DNA of 64,000 bases from Ostreibacterium oceani (GTDB taxonomy: Bacteria; Pseudomonadota; Gammaproteobacteria; Cardiobacteriales; Ostreibacteriaceae), in assembly GCF_009362845.1 (NCBI RefSeq), contig NZ_WHNW01000002.1:186001-250000 (forward strand), given 5' to 3'. Under the pieces are notes generated by a model. It saw only the letters and a list, made by a program, of their open reading frames with translations. It did no database searches and was not told where the DNA came from. Of this stretch, positions 54,850-62,657 are shown one piece after another. The position numbers and the translations under genes are program-made. Positions within the stretch are counted from its first letter, which is position 1; each line of letters opens with the position of its first letter.

Positions 54850-56640
54850 TTAATTATCAGTTTTGAGTACCGCTAAAAATGCTTCTTGGGGGATATCGAC
54901 TTTGCCCACACTCTTCATGCGTTTTTTACCTTTCTTTTGTTTTTCAAGTAATTTCTTTTTACGCGACACATCGCCACCATAACACTTCGCCAATACGTTT
55001 TTCCTAAGCGCCTTGACGGTAGAACGCGCCACAATATGCGAACCAATAGCCGCCTGAATGGCGACTTCAAACATCTGCCTGGGGATGAGTTCTTTCATTT
55101 TCTCAACCAAATCCCGCCCACGGTATTGGGCTTGGTCGCTGTGTACAATCAGCGCCAGTGAATCCACTTTATCGCCATTGATAAGGATGTCTAACTTAGT
55201 CAGTTTGGCGGCCTGAAAGCGGACAAAGCTATAATCAAACGAAGCAAAACCACGCGATACCGACTTAAGTCGGTCAAAGAAATCCAACACCACTTCACTC
55301 ATCGGCATTTCAAAGCTTAATTGCACTTGATTGCCTGCATATTGCATGTTTTTTTGCACGCCGCGTTTTTCGATACAAAGCCCAATCACCGCGCCAAGGT
55401 AATCCTTGGGCACTAAAATATTCGCGATAATAATTGGCTCACGAATTTCATTAATTTCGTTAGGCTCAGGCAGGTTGGCGGGGTTGTCAATTTGCATCAC
55501 GTCGCCTGTTTTGGTCTCAACCTCGTAAATAACGGTCGGGGCGGTGGTGATTAAATCTAAATCATACTCTCGCTCTAGGCGTTCCTGCACAATCTCCATG
55601 TGCAACATCCCTAAAAAACCACAACGAAAACCAAACCCCAAAGCAGTCGATGTCTCAGGCTCAAAAAACAGCGACGCATCATTTAGCCTAAGCTTTTGCA
55701 GCGCCTCACGAAGCTTTTCGTAATCCTCAGACTCGACAGGGAAAAGGCCTGCAAAAACACGGGATTGAACCTGTGTAAACCCAGGCAATGGGGTATCAGC
55801 GAGATTCTGCGCATCCATCACAGTATCACCGACTGGCGCACCGTCAATGGCTTTGATACCCGTAATCAAATAACCCACTTGCCCCGCATGTAGCACGTCT
55901 TTGTCTTGTCTTTTGGGGGTGAAGATACCGACTTTATCGACAATATGCTCGGCCTTGGTCGAGCAAATGCGAATTTTCTGTTTTTTGCTAATTTTGCCAT
56001 CAACGACACGAATCAACGACACCACACCGACATAATTATCAAACCATGAATCAATAATCAACGCTTTTAATGGCGCATCCGGGTTGCCCTTGGGTGGCGG
56101 AATAAACTGCACCAACTTTTCTAGCAATTCAGGTACGCCTTGCCCTGTTTTGGCGCTACAGCGTGGTGCATCGCTCGCATCAATACCGACAATATTTTCG
56201 ATTTCAGCGCAAACGCGATCAGGGTCTGCCGCTGGTAAATCAATTTTGTTGAGTACGGGTAAAATTTCCACATCTTGTTCGATGGCGGTATAACAATTGG
56301 CGACCGATTGGGCTTCCACGCCTTGTGCGGCATCGACCACCAATAACGCGCCTTCGCAAGCCGCCAGCGAGCGTGAAACTTCGTAGGAAAAATCCACGTG
56401 CCCTGGTGTGTCGATAAAATTGAGTTGATAAACTTCACCGTCTTTGGCGTGGTAGTCAAGGGTCACGCTTTGCGCCTTAATCGTAATCCCGCGCTCGCGC
56501 TCTAGATCCATCGAATCAAGGACTTGCGCAGACATTTCGCGCTCAGTTAATCCGCCACAAATTTGGATAATGCGATCGGATAGCGTCGATTTACCGTGAT
56601 CAATGTGTGCAATGATAGAAAAATTTCGAATATGCGCCAT
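54850..56640 (-). CDS. lepA: Elongation factor 4 (LepA)
   Basis: 596 residues from ATG 56640 (an upstream in-frame TTG is not favoured). A ribosomal GTPase involved in initiation or back-translocation. G motifs: HIDHGKST (G1), DTPGHVDFS (G3), NKIDLP (G4). The LepA-specific C-terminus (about 490-596) includes [18 protein letters not shown] and the [15 protein letters not shown] signature. It heads the operon lepA-lepB-rnc-era under the promoter at 56675-56703. Confidence 0.97.
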   Translation of the reverse strand: MAHIRNFSIIAHIDHGKSTLSDRIIQICGGLTEREMSAQVLDSMDLERERGITIKAQSVTLDYHAKDGEVYQLNFIDTPGHVDFSYEVSRSLAACEGALLVVDAAQGVEAQSVANCYTAIEQDVEILPVLNKIDLPAADPDRVCAEIENIVGIDASDAPRCSAKTGQGVPELLEKLVQFIPPPKGNPDAPLKALIIDSWFDNYVGVVSLIRVVDGKISKKQKIRICSTKAEHIVDKVGIFTPKRQDKDVLHAGQVGYLITGIKAIDGAPVGDTVMDAQNLADTPLPGFTQVQSRVFAGLFPVESEDYEKLREALQKLRLNDASLFFEPETSTALGFGFRCGFLGMLHMEIVQERLEREYDLDLITTAPTVIYEVETKTGDVMQIDNPANLPEPNEINEIREPIIIANILVPKDYLGAVIGLCIEKRGVQKNMQYAGNQVQLSFEMPMSEVVLDFFDRLKSVSRGFASFDYSFVRFQAAKLTKLDILINGDKVDSLALIVHSDQAQYRGRDLVEKMKELIPRQMFEVAIQAAIGSHIVARSTVKALRKNVLAKCYGGDVSRKKKLLEKQKKGKKRMKSVGKVDIPQEAFLAVLKTDN

Positions 56641-56669
56641 AGTAGCGTCCAATTAATTCCCGTAAAAAA

Positions 56670-56698
56670 GCGACATTATACCGAACAACCTTTATAAT
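56670..56698 (+). promoter_or_regulatory. ribF promoter
   Basis: Plus strand GCGACA (56670-56675), 17 bp, TATAAT (56693-56698), about 97 bp upstream of the ribF ATG. Its -35 overlaps the lepA -10 and the reverse. Confidence 0.55.
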
Positions 56699-56702
56699 GT
56701 CG
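56671..56702. promoter_or_regulatory. Perfect inverted repeat between lepA and ribF
   Basis: CGACATTATA (56671-56680) and TATAATGTCG (56693-56702) are exact inverted copies, 12 bp apart. Together they build two symmetric, fully overlapping divergent promoters. Confidence 0.8.
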
Positions 56703-56703
56703 T
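56675..56703 (-). promoter_or_regulatory. lepA promoter
   Basis: Minus strand ACGACA (56698-56703), 17 bp, TATAAT (56675-56680), 35 bp upstream of the lepA ATG. The -35 keeps GACA of the consensus. Confidence 0.6.
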
Positions 56704-56794
56704 GCATTGAGTTCGTTTAATTTTTTAAACCCCGATTTAAAAACCGTATCCATCAGTATAACGCAACAACGACAAACCCCGTACAAAACTTCGC

Positions 56795-57778
56795 ATGCAA
56801 ATCATTCATTCGCTAGAAAACCCGACCAAAAACCCCATTGCCCTCACCATTGGTAATTTTGATGGCGTGCACATTGGGCATCAAGCGATTTTCAAACAAC
56901 TACGGATAGCGGCTAACGCACGCCAGTTAACGCCAGCGGCGATGACATTTACCCCGCACGCACGCCACTTATTCCATGAAATTGACAACTACCTAATCAC
57001 GACACCTCACGCTAAATCCGCTCTGATTCAACAAGCTGGCATTGACCTATTATGGGAAATCAATTTTGACGAAGCCTTTGCACGGCTAAGCGCAGACGCT
57101 TTTATCGCGCGTTTAATTGAGCAACTGCAAGTCAAATACGTATTAATCGGGGATGATTTTCGTTTTGGTCATCGTGGCGAGGGGGATTTTGCCCATTTGC
57201 AGTCAGCGTGTGAACGCGCCAATATTACTGTCGAACAATCACCAACCGTGAATTGGCAGGGCGAGCGCGTCAGCAGCAGTCGCATCCGTGCCGCCATCCA
57301 GTCGGCGCAGTTTGATGTTGCTAGACAACTACTAGGACGTGACCTCTGCTATCGCGAGACGGTCATTTATGGGCAACAAATTGGGCGTACGCTCGATTAC
57401 CCCACCGCGAATTTATCCTTTGATCAGACTTTGTGCTTACCCAATGGCGTGTTTGCCGTCAGCGTTGGCATTGACGAGAGCGCCTTTAACGAGAGCGCCT
57501 TTGACGAGAACGCCTGCATTGATGCAGACACCACCCATCCACTAAGGTGGCCCGCACTATGCAATATCGGCAAAAAACCCACCATCGGGCATCACCAACG
57601 CCTAGTGGAAGTCCACATACTCGATTTTAACCAATCGTTGTACGGCAAGTCGCTGACGATTTATCCGCACAAAAAACTACGCAATGAACAAACCTTTGCC
57701 GATTTAACCGCACTCAAAGCCCAAATCCAAGCCGATGAAGCCGCTGCCCGCGTGTTTTTCAACCTACCGCCCAGTTAG
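56795..57778 (+). CDS. ribF: Bifunctional riboflavin kinase / FAD synthetase
   Basis: 327 residues. Makes FMN and FAD. The N-terminal FAD synthetase (about 1-180) has LTIGNFDGVHIGHQ and GDDFRFGHRGEGDF; SSSRIRAAI closes it. The C-terminal flavokinase (about 185-315) has IGRTLDYPTANL (the PTAN motif) and a terminal HIL/EVHILDF stretch. An insertion of about 20 residues around 227-245 comes from a 15-bp tandem (ESAF repeats). ileS and lspA, common neighbours, are absent. Confidence 0.95.
   Translation: MQIIHSLENPTKNPIALTIGNFDGVHIGHQAIFKQLRIAANARQLTPAAMTFTPHARHLFHEIDNYLITTPHAKSALIQQAGIDLLWEINFDEAFARLSADAFIARLIEQLQVKYVLIGDDFRFGHRGEGDFAHLQSACERANITVEQSPTVNWQGERVSSSRIRAAIQSAQFDVARQLLGRDLCYRETVIYGQQIGRTLDYPTANLSFDQTLCLPNGVFAVSVGIDESAFNESAFDENACIDADTTHPLRWPALCNIGKKPTIGHHQRLVEVHILDFNQSLYGKSLTIYPHKKLRNEQTFADLTALKAQIQADEAAARVFFNLPPS
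57473..57517. repeat. In-frame 15-bp repeat inside ribF
   Basis: Three GACGAGAGCGCCTTT-like units (57473, 57488, 57503) encode DESAF/NESAF/DENAC in a loop of the flavokinase domain. Confidence 0.85.
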
Positions 57779-57806
57779 CCTACCCAGTTAGCCTGCCCAG
57801 TCAGCC
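57770..57806. repeat. 13-bp tandem repeat spanning the ribF stop
   Basis: CCCAGTTAGCCTG units at 57770, 57783 and 57796 (partial). The ribF stop TAG (57776-57778) lies in the first copy, and TAG recurs in the second. Confidence 0.9.
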
Positions 57807-57823
57807 GATAAAAAAGCATAAAA

Positions 57824-57851
57824 AAAAAGCGAGGCAGTTGCCTCGCTTTTT
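57824..57851. terminator. Bidirectional terminator between ribF and the porin gene
   Basis: AAAAAGCGAGGC, tetraloop AGTT, GCCTCGCTTTTT: a perfect 12-bp stem with A and T tracts on either side, shared by the two convergent genes. Confidence 0.92.
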
Positions 57852-57878
57852 AGTGTTTCGTTGAGAACGAACTGACGA

Positions 57879-58799
57879 TTAGAAGTCAGTACGGATACCC
57901 AATGAAAGTACTTGTAACTCATCAGCGTTATCGCCTTCGTCGAAGTACGAGTACTCAGCCCAAACGCGTGAACGCTTGCTGAAGTTGTGCTGGTAGCCAA
58001 GTGCAACGTGAACTTGCTCATCGGCGTCAGTATCAGTGTCTAACACTTCAAAAATAGCACGAAGGGTATCGGCATCAGACAAGTAGTACTCACCCGCTAA
58101 ACTTAGGTTCAATGGATTCGCATCAGAACCATCATCACCATACTCAGCTGCCAAACCAATACGGAAGGCATCGTTAGAGTAACCAGCTGCTGCACCAACC
58201 AAAGATGTTTCATCATCCAAACCGTTAGTTGAGAAGTAAGTCAAGCCAGCGAAAATGCCTGCATTGGCATAGCTTAAACCAATATTGTACGCATCAACGT
58301 GATCATCGTTACCACCTAGACCATTATGAATCAATGCAACCTGCGCTTTGAAACCGCCCATTTCTGGCGTGGTATAGATTAGTGAATTAGAAATACGGAA
58401 AGCACCTAAGTAAGTACGGTCGTAAGAGAAGCTACCGTTAAAGATATCATTGTAACCAACGATATTGTAGTACGGTGACCACTGTGAGCCTAGTGCCACA
58501 GAACCAAAACCGCCTTTAAGACCAACAAAGCCCAAACGGTTTGATTGACCACCACCGTTGGTGTCTGCCTGAACAGCAAACTCATAACGGTAGAATACGT
58601 CTAGGCCGTTACCGATTTCGTCCGTACCACGGATACCCCAGCGTGAGCTGTTGTTTCTAACGTGCGAAGAGGTGGTATCGCCATCGTCGGTTACTTCAAC
58701 CGCCATACGAACCGAACCATATAATGTTGTGTTGTTTGCTTGCGCAACGCCAGCCAATGATGCTGAAGCGATTGCTAGTGCAAGAATTGATTTTTTCAT
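57879..58799 (-). CDS. Outer-membrane porin (general Gram-negative type)
   Basis: 306 residues. A signal peptide (MKKSILALAIASASLAGVAQA) precedes beta-barrel sequence: NTTLYGSVRMAVEV, SSRWGIRGTDEIGNGLDVFYRYEF, SNRLGFVGLKGGFGSVALG and a C-terminal Phe (GIRTDF) needed for BAM recognition. It resembles 16-stranded trimeric porins of the Neisseria/Burkholderia type, somewhat short. Shine-Dalgarno AGGAG is strong and a perfect terminator follows, suggesting high expression. The 175-bp leader is AT-rich with no clear operator. Confidence 0.92.
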   Translation of the reverse strand: MKKSILALAIASASLAGVAQANNTTLYGSVRMAVEVTDDGDTTSSHVRNNSSRWGIRGTDEIGNGLDVFYRYEFAVQADTNGGGQSNRLGFVGLKGGFGSVALGSQWSPYYNIVGYNDIFNGSFSYDRTYLGAFRISNSLIYTTPEMGGFKAQVALIHNGLGGNDDHVDAYNIGLSYANAGIFAGLTYFSTNGLDDETSLVGAAAGYSNDAFRIGLAAEYGDDGSDANPLNLSLAGEYYLSDADTLRAIFEVLDTDTDADEQVHVALGYQHNFSKRSRVWAEYSYFDEGDNADELQVLSLGIRTDF

Positions 58800-58963
58800 G
58801 TTAATCTCCTAACAGTAAATCGAAAATTGATAAAATTTTGTACGGAATTTGTTTGTTTATTTGCAAGACATACTTTACCTGCTTTTTGGTAGAAATACAA
58901 CACTAATTCAAAAATAATGTTGTTTTTTTGCAACAGCGCCGCGCTAAAATCCAGCAAAGCCGC

Positions 58964-58985
58964 TCATAAATCACTCAAAAATCAC
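58964..58985. repeat. 11-bp tandem duplication at the comF stop
   Basis: TCATAAATCAC (58964-58974) and TCAAAAATCAC (58975-58985) are tandem copies. The comF stop is the TCA at 58975-58977 and a second TCA opens the other copy. Confidence 0.8.
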
Positions 58986-59796
58986 CCAACTGACCTCGTG
59001 CAAATACAAACAAATCAACGTGTTGCACACCATTTTTGCGTAGCGACTTCGCCAACTGCCCCGCCGTTTGCCCTGTGGTAAAAATATCATCCACTAGCAT
59101 AATTTTTGACGGTAACGGTCGATTAATCTGAAAATGGTGGTGATTTTTTTGTCGCGCGGCCTTGGGTAGCGTGGCTTGCTTGCGCTGATAAAATGGCAAC
59201 GCCACGCTATCAGGCGCTAATACAGGTAACTGCCACGCGCTGGACAACCGCTGTGCAAATAACTGCGGCAGATTAAACCCACGCCGCATCAACCGCGCCG
59301 TGGGTATCGGCATGGCTAACAAATGATAATCGGTGACCCGTTGCGGCAATGGTTGCGGCAATGGTTGCGATTGCGATTGCGGGTGTTCCATGGCATAAAT
59401 CGTTAATAAGTAATCAAGCGCGGCCAGCGCACCCACCTCACGACGGATTTTGGCACGAATAATCAGCGCGGCCAGCGTATCAACATACGTCCCGACAAAT
59501 TGAATCGACGCAAACGCAGGCGGCGTCTGAATACAAGACTGACAACGCAGGGTTTGCGTAGGCGAAGGTAAGGCAACCCCGCACACACGACAAGCGACAT
59601 CAGGCGATTGAATACCCGCACGACAGGCTTCACAAACGGGGTGATGGCTGACTGCTTCACAAATGGCGCAGCGCGATTGCAATAGCGCCTTCATGCGCTG
59701 CTGCAGGGTGGGTAGCACTTGTTGCCTGAATTGCTGGCTGAATGGTTGGCTTATCGTTTTTTTTAGTTTGCCACCGCTTTTTCGCCGTTTTTCCAT
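58975..59796 (-). CDS. ComF family phosphoribosyltransferase-like protein
   Basis: 273 residues from ATG 59796 (GGAG 8 nt upstream). Two zinc-ribbon pairs (C43/C46 with C55/C58; C69/C72 with C85/C88) precede a type-I phosphoribosyltransferase domain with the PRPP loop MLVDDIFTTGQT (233-244). ComF/GntX proteins act in DNA uptake or use of DNA as nutrient. A Gln/Pro repeat (QPLPQPLPQ) sits mid-protein. It is divergent from yciB by 61 bp. Confidence 0.92.
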   Translation of the reverse strand: MEKRRKSGGKLKKTISQPFSQQFRQQVLPTLQQRMKALLQSRCAICEAVSHHPVCEACRAGIQSPDVACRVCGVALPSPTQTLRCQSCIQTPPAFASIQFVGTYVDTLAALIIRAKIRREVGALAALDYLLTIYAMEHPQSQSQPLPQPLPQRVTDYHLLAMPIPTARLMRRGFNLPQLFAQRLSSAWQLPVLAPDSVALPFYQRKQATLPKAARQKNHHHFQINRPLPSKIMLVDDIFTTGQTAGQLAKSLRKNGVQHVDLFVFARGQLGDF

Positions 59797-59857
59797 TGAC
59801 TTAACTCCACATTTCCTTACAATAACCGTCTGGCACTCACCAACCCCCCGCGCACCC

Positions 59858-60472
59858 ATGCACTCACTATTAGAATTTTTACCCCTTGCAACGCTTGTTA
59901 TCGGCTTTTTGCTCGGCAAAGCCATCAGCCCCGACGAAGCCATGATTTATCTATCCTATGGCGCCGCGATTGGCACCGTTTTGCAATTTGCTATCTACAA
60001 AATCACCAAACTACCAATGCAGAAAATGACGTTTTATACGGGCATTTTACTGCTGGTTTTTGCAACCGCTACCATTGTACTCAAAAATGACATCTTCATA
60101 AAATCTAAACTCACGATTATCCCGTGGGGGTTTGCGATTTTTTTCTATCTATACCCTATCTTCAAAGGACAAACGTTCTTACAGGATATGTTAGGCAGCC
60201 AAATCACACTCGCCAAAAAACACTGGTCGGTCGTTAATTGGGCCTGGATTATTTACAATGTCCTCGTGGGACTCATTAATGCGATTATTATGTGGAACAT
60301 TGCGCTGGATTTACTATCCGATGATGCGTGGGTGATTTATCGCGTGGCGACGTTTGGCTCGTCGTTAGTTTTCGTCATTTTGCAGACCGTGTATATCTTT
60401 AAGTTTGGGCAATTCGACACCGCAGACAAACCCGCAGATAAACCCGCAGACAAGCCCCAAAACCAAGAATAA
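59858..60472 (+). CDS. yciB: YciB/IspZ family inner-membrane protein
   Basis: 204 residues; E. coli YciB (septation protein A) is 179. Five to six hydrophobic segments; family segments include WGFAIFFYLYPIFKGQTFLQDMLG and the NWAWIIYNVLVGLINAI stretch. It is linked to cell-envelope synthesis and septation. The C-terminal tail has ADKP repeats (about 190-200). ATG 59858 is chosen because upstream frame overlaps comF. BolA follows after 60 bp. Confidence 0.87.
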   Translation: MHSLLEFLPLATLVIGFLLGKAISPDEAMIYLSYGAAIGTVLQFAIYKITKLPMQKMTFYTGILLLVFATATIVLKNDIFIKSKLTIIPWGFAIFFYLYPIFKGQTFLQDMLGSQITLAKKHWSVVNWAWIIYNVLVGLINAIIMWNIALDLLSDDAWVIYRVATFGSSLVFVILQTVYIFKFGQFDTADKPADKPADKPQNQE

Positions 60473-60500
60473 CGTAAAGATAACGCAAAAATAACGCTGA
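60467..60500. repeat. 11-12-bp tandem repeat spanning the yciB stop
   Basis: GAATAACGTAAA, GATAACGCAAA and AATAACGCTGA follow each other; the first contains the stop TAA (60470-60472), and TAA recurs in both later copies. Confidence 0.8.
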
Positions 60501-60532
60501 ATAAATAAAACCAGAAAACAGGATCGCTAACC

Positions 60533-60841
60533 ATGTCTGAACATTCATCGACATCAACACCGACATCAACACCAACATCAACGCCAGCTGACGTCATGTC
60601 AGCCATGACGACCCGCTTAACAACGGCTTTTACCCCCACCCAGCTCGACATCATCGACGAATCACACCTACATATTGGCCATGCAGGCGCCCAATCTGGC
60701 AAAGGCCATTACGCCCTGACAATCACCAGCGAGGCCTTTGCAGGCAAAAGCCGTTTGCAATGTCACCGCATGATTTATCAAGCATTGGGCGAATTAATGC
60801 AAGACAACATCCACGCCCTCAGCATTAAAATTAACACCTAG
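60533..60841 (+). CDS. BolA family protein
   Basis: 102 residues. An N-terminal Thr/Pro/Ser repeat (TSTPTSTP) is followed by the BolA domain with LHIGHAGAQSGKGHYALTITSEAFAGKSRLQCHRMIYQALGE (in segments), including the conserved HR-type (CHRMIYQAL) motif and the His cluster that, with a monothiol glutaredoxin, binds a [2Fe-2S] cluster. The start has AGGATCG upstream. It is in line with yciB, an arrangement seen in other gammaproteobacteria. Confidence 0.9.
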   Translation: MSEHSSTSTPTSTPTSTPADVMSAMTTRLTTAFTPTQLDIIDESHLHIGHAGAQSGKGHYALTITSEAFAGKSRLQCHRMIYQALGELMQDNIHALSIKINT

Positions 60842-60877
60842 TGTAGCGTACCTAGTGTAGCGTACCCAGCGCACCAC
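60836..60877. repeat. 14-bp tandem repeat spanning the bolA-family stop
   Basis: ACCTAGTGTAGCGT at 60836 and 60850 (identical), then a degenerate ACCCAGCGCACCAC at 60864. The stop TAG (60839-60841) is in the first copy. Confidence 0.9.
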
Positions 60878-60887
60878 ACCCAGCACA

Positions 60888-61802
60888 TTACTTTAAGGCA
60901 AAATTCAGCGCAACCTGCTGATTAGCAGTCACACCTGCCGGTCTTGGCTGATAGCGACCGACTTTCTTTACCGCCGCAACGGCCGCTTTGTCTAAATGCC
61001 GATTGCCCGAGCTTTGCACCACTCGCACCCCAGAAATATCCCCTTGCGCACCCAGCGTAAACGCTACCACCACACGACCCTCTGCACGAGCTTGGCTCGC
61101 ACGTCTAGGGTAGCGCTTATTGCGCTCGATAGCTTGCCGCAACCCTGATTGATAAGCGGCTATCGCCTGTGGATTACTCGCCTGTGGATTACTCGCCTGT
61201 GGATTACTCGCCTGTGTGTTATTTTTTGCCTCAGCCTGCTTTTCGGTGCTCTTTTGCGCACTCTTTTGCGTACTTTTTTCGCTGCTTTGCGCATCGCGAT
61301 CTAAACGAGACTGTTCAGCACGTTCTTTTTCGGCACGTTCTTTTTCGGCACGTTCTTTTTCGGCACGTTCTTTTTCGGCACGTTCTTTTTCGGCACGTTC
61401 TTTTTCGGCACGTTCTTTTTCGGCACGTTCTTTTTCGGCACGTTCTTTTTCGGCACGTTCTTTTTCAGCACGTTCTTTTTCAGCACGTTCTTTTTCGGCG
61501 CGTTCTTTTTCGGCGCGTTCTTTTTCGGCGCGTTCTTTTTCGGCGCGTTCCTTTTCGGCACGTTCCTTTTCAGCGCGTGCATCTCTGATGTGTAGTGCGC
61601 TTAGTGATAGCACCCGTTGCGCGACACTCGCCTCGCTGGGCTGCACCGACAAATCACGCCCCCACTGAATGCCAGCTATCGCTAAGCCAAAAACTAACAT
61701 CGTTAGCAAAAAAGACAATCCGTAGCGTATTAGTGCCTGCTTCGTCGCGACTATTGTAGGCGATTTCTCGGCAACAGATTTTTCGGCAACATTCACAGGC
61801 AA
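60888..61802 (-). CDS. tonB: TonB protein with AEKER repeat spacer
   Basis: 304 residues. An N-terminal membrane anchor (about 27-46, LSFLLTMLVFGLAIAG) is followed by a periplasmic spacer and a C-terminal TonB domain (about 225-304: NKRYPRRASQARAEGRVVVAFTLGAQGDISGVRVVQSSG in part, then ...AVKKVGRYQPRP). TonB transmits proton-motive force to outer-membrane receptors. The usual Pro-rich spacer is replaced by 17 tandem AEKER units, likely a single charged helix, then NPQAS repeats. Start appears to be TTG 61802. It is the last gene of exbB-exbD-tonB. Confidence 0.93.
   Translation of the reverse strand: MPVNVAEKSVAEKSPTIVATKQALIRYGLSFLLTMLVFGLAIAGIQWGRDLSVQPSEASVAQRVLSLSALHIRDARAEKERAEKERAEKERAEKERAEKERAEKERAEKERAEKERAEKERAEKERAEKERAEKERAEKERAEKERAEKERAEKERAEKERAEQSRLDRDAQSSEKSTQKSAQKSTEKQAEAKNNTQASNPQASNPQASNPQAIAAYQSGLRQAIERNKRYPRRASQARAEGRVVVAFTLGAQGDISGVRVVQSSGNRHLDKAAVAAVKKVGRYQPRPAGVTANQQVALNFALK
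61164..61208. repeat. In-frame 15-bp repeat (NPQAS) in tonB
   Basis: Three exact copies of CGCCTGTGGATTACT (61164, 61179, 61194) encode ASNPQ/NPQAS on the minus strand. Confidence 0.9.
61321..61575 (-). repeat. 17-unit 15-bp tandem array (AEKER) in tonB
   Basis: Seventeen consecutive CGTTCTTTTTCGGCA units with synonymous third-position changes (GCA/GCG, CTTTTT/CCTTTT) toward the proximal end. The central units are identical, pointing to recent expansion. Confidence 0.95.
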
Positions 61803-61813
61803 CCCAGTATCAG

Positions 61814-62197
61814 TTAGCGCGTTTCGGTCAATACCGACACCCGCGTCACGGCGTGTTGATTTAAAATATCTGTCACCCGAACAAATGCCTGAAACGGTGT
61901 GTCGGCATCAATTTTCAATGTCACCGATGCCGCCTCGGTTAATTGCGCCACCTGTTCATCTAGCGCTACCAGCGTGATAGGCGCATCGTCCAAATAATAC
62001 TGCCCGTCTGCTGCAACGGTAATCAATACGTTTTTGCTTGCATCTGCTGGATCGGTGGTGCTAGTGGCACTGGACTCTGGCAAAGTGACTTCAATCTGGC
62101 CTTGCGAGACAAACGACGCCGTCATCAACACAATAGCCAACAAGACCAACATAATATCAATAAACGGAATGACATTCATTTGATCCACTTTTTTCAT
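61814..62197 (-). CDS. exbD: Biopolymer transport protein ExbD/TolR
   Basis: 127 residues. An N-terminal membrane helix (about 14-34) contains the conserved proton-channel Asp in NVIPFIDIMLVLLAIVLM (D14). A periplasmic domain follows. With ExbB it energises TonB. It starts immediately after the exbB stop, and tonB follows 12 bp after its own stop. Confidence 0.92.
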   Translation of the reverse strand: MKKVDQMNVIPFIDIMLVLLAIVLMTASFVSQGQIEVTLPESSATSTTDPADASKNVLITVAADGQYYLDDAPITLVALDEQVAQLTEAASVTLKIDADTPFQAFVRVTDILNQHAVTRVSVLTETR

Positions 62198-62198
62198 G

Positions 62199-62648
62199 TC
62201 AATTACCGCGTGGCGTGCTAAATTGGCTTAACCATTCGGATTTTTTCACCTCAACGCGGCGCAACAAACCGTTATATGCCATAATCGTTGGAATCGCCAC
62301 CAAAATACCCACTGCCGTTGCCTTTAGCGCTAACGCCAAGCCAATCATAATTTGCCCCACGACAATCTGACCACCCGCCTCACCGATATCATAAAAGGTA
62401 ATCAGGATGCCAACAACCGTCCCTAGCAACCCAACATAAGGCGCATTCGCCCCAATCGTAGACAATGTCGTCAGATGCTGGGTTAGCTGTCGATCTAGGG
62501 TATAAACATCATTAAAATCATGGATATTGATGCGCCAATAATAAATTAACCGCTCAATGGTGAGCCACACCGCAATAAACGCCATCACGCCTAAAGAACC
62601 CAAAATAGCATAATCAACGTAGTCTTTTAATAGGGCAATCCACTGCAT
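62199..62648 (-). CDS. exbB: Biopolymer transport protein ExbB/TolQ-like
   Basis: 149 residues, the short form of the ExbB/TolQ/MotA family with three helices. The conserved segments are TLSTIGANAPYVGLLGTVVGILITF and LKATAVGILVAIPTIMAYN, which line the proton channel. The tonB neighbour indicates ExbB rather than TolQ. Its N-terminus starts at a helix with a short AGG Shine-Dalgarno. Confidence 0.92.
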   Translation of the reverse strand: MQWIALLKDYVDYAILGSLGVMAFIAVWLTIERLIYYWRINIHDFNDVYTLDRQLTQHLTTLSTIGANAPYVGLLGTVVGILITFYDIGEAGGQIVVGQIMIGLALALKATAVGILVAIPTIMAYNGLLRRVEVKKSEWLSQFSTPRGN

Positions 62649-62657
62649 AATAACAAC

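Noticed and set aside
61321-61575. Possible CRISPR-like array
   Set aside because: Units of 15 bp are directly adjacent with no spacers and encode protein in frame.
61169-61668. Long plus-strand frames of FRHVLF or FSARS repeats opposite tonB
   Set aside because: They are mirror images of the 15-bp AEKER array, which stays open in several frames. The minus strand gives an intact TonB with anchor and C-terminal domain.
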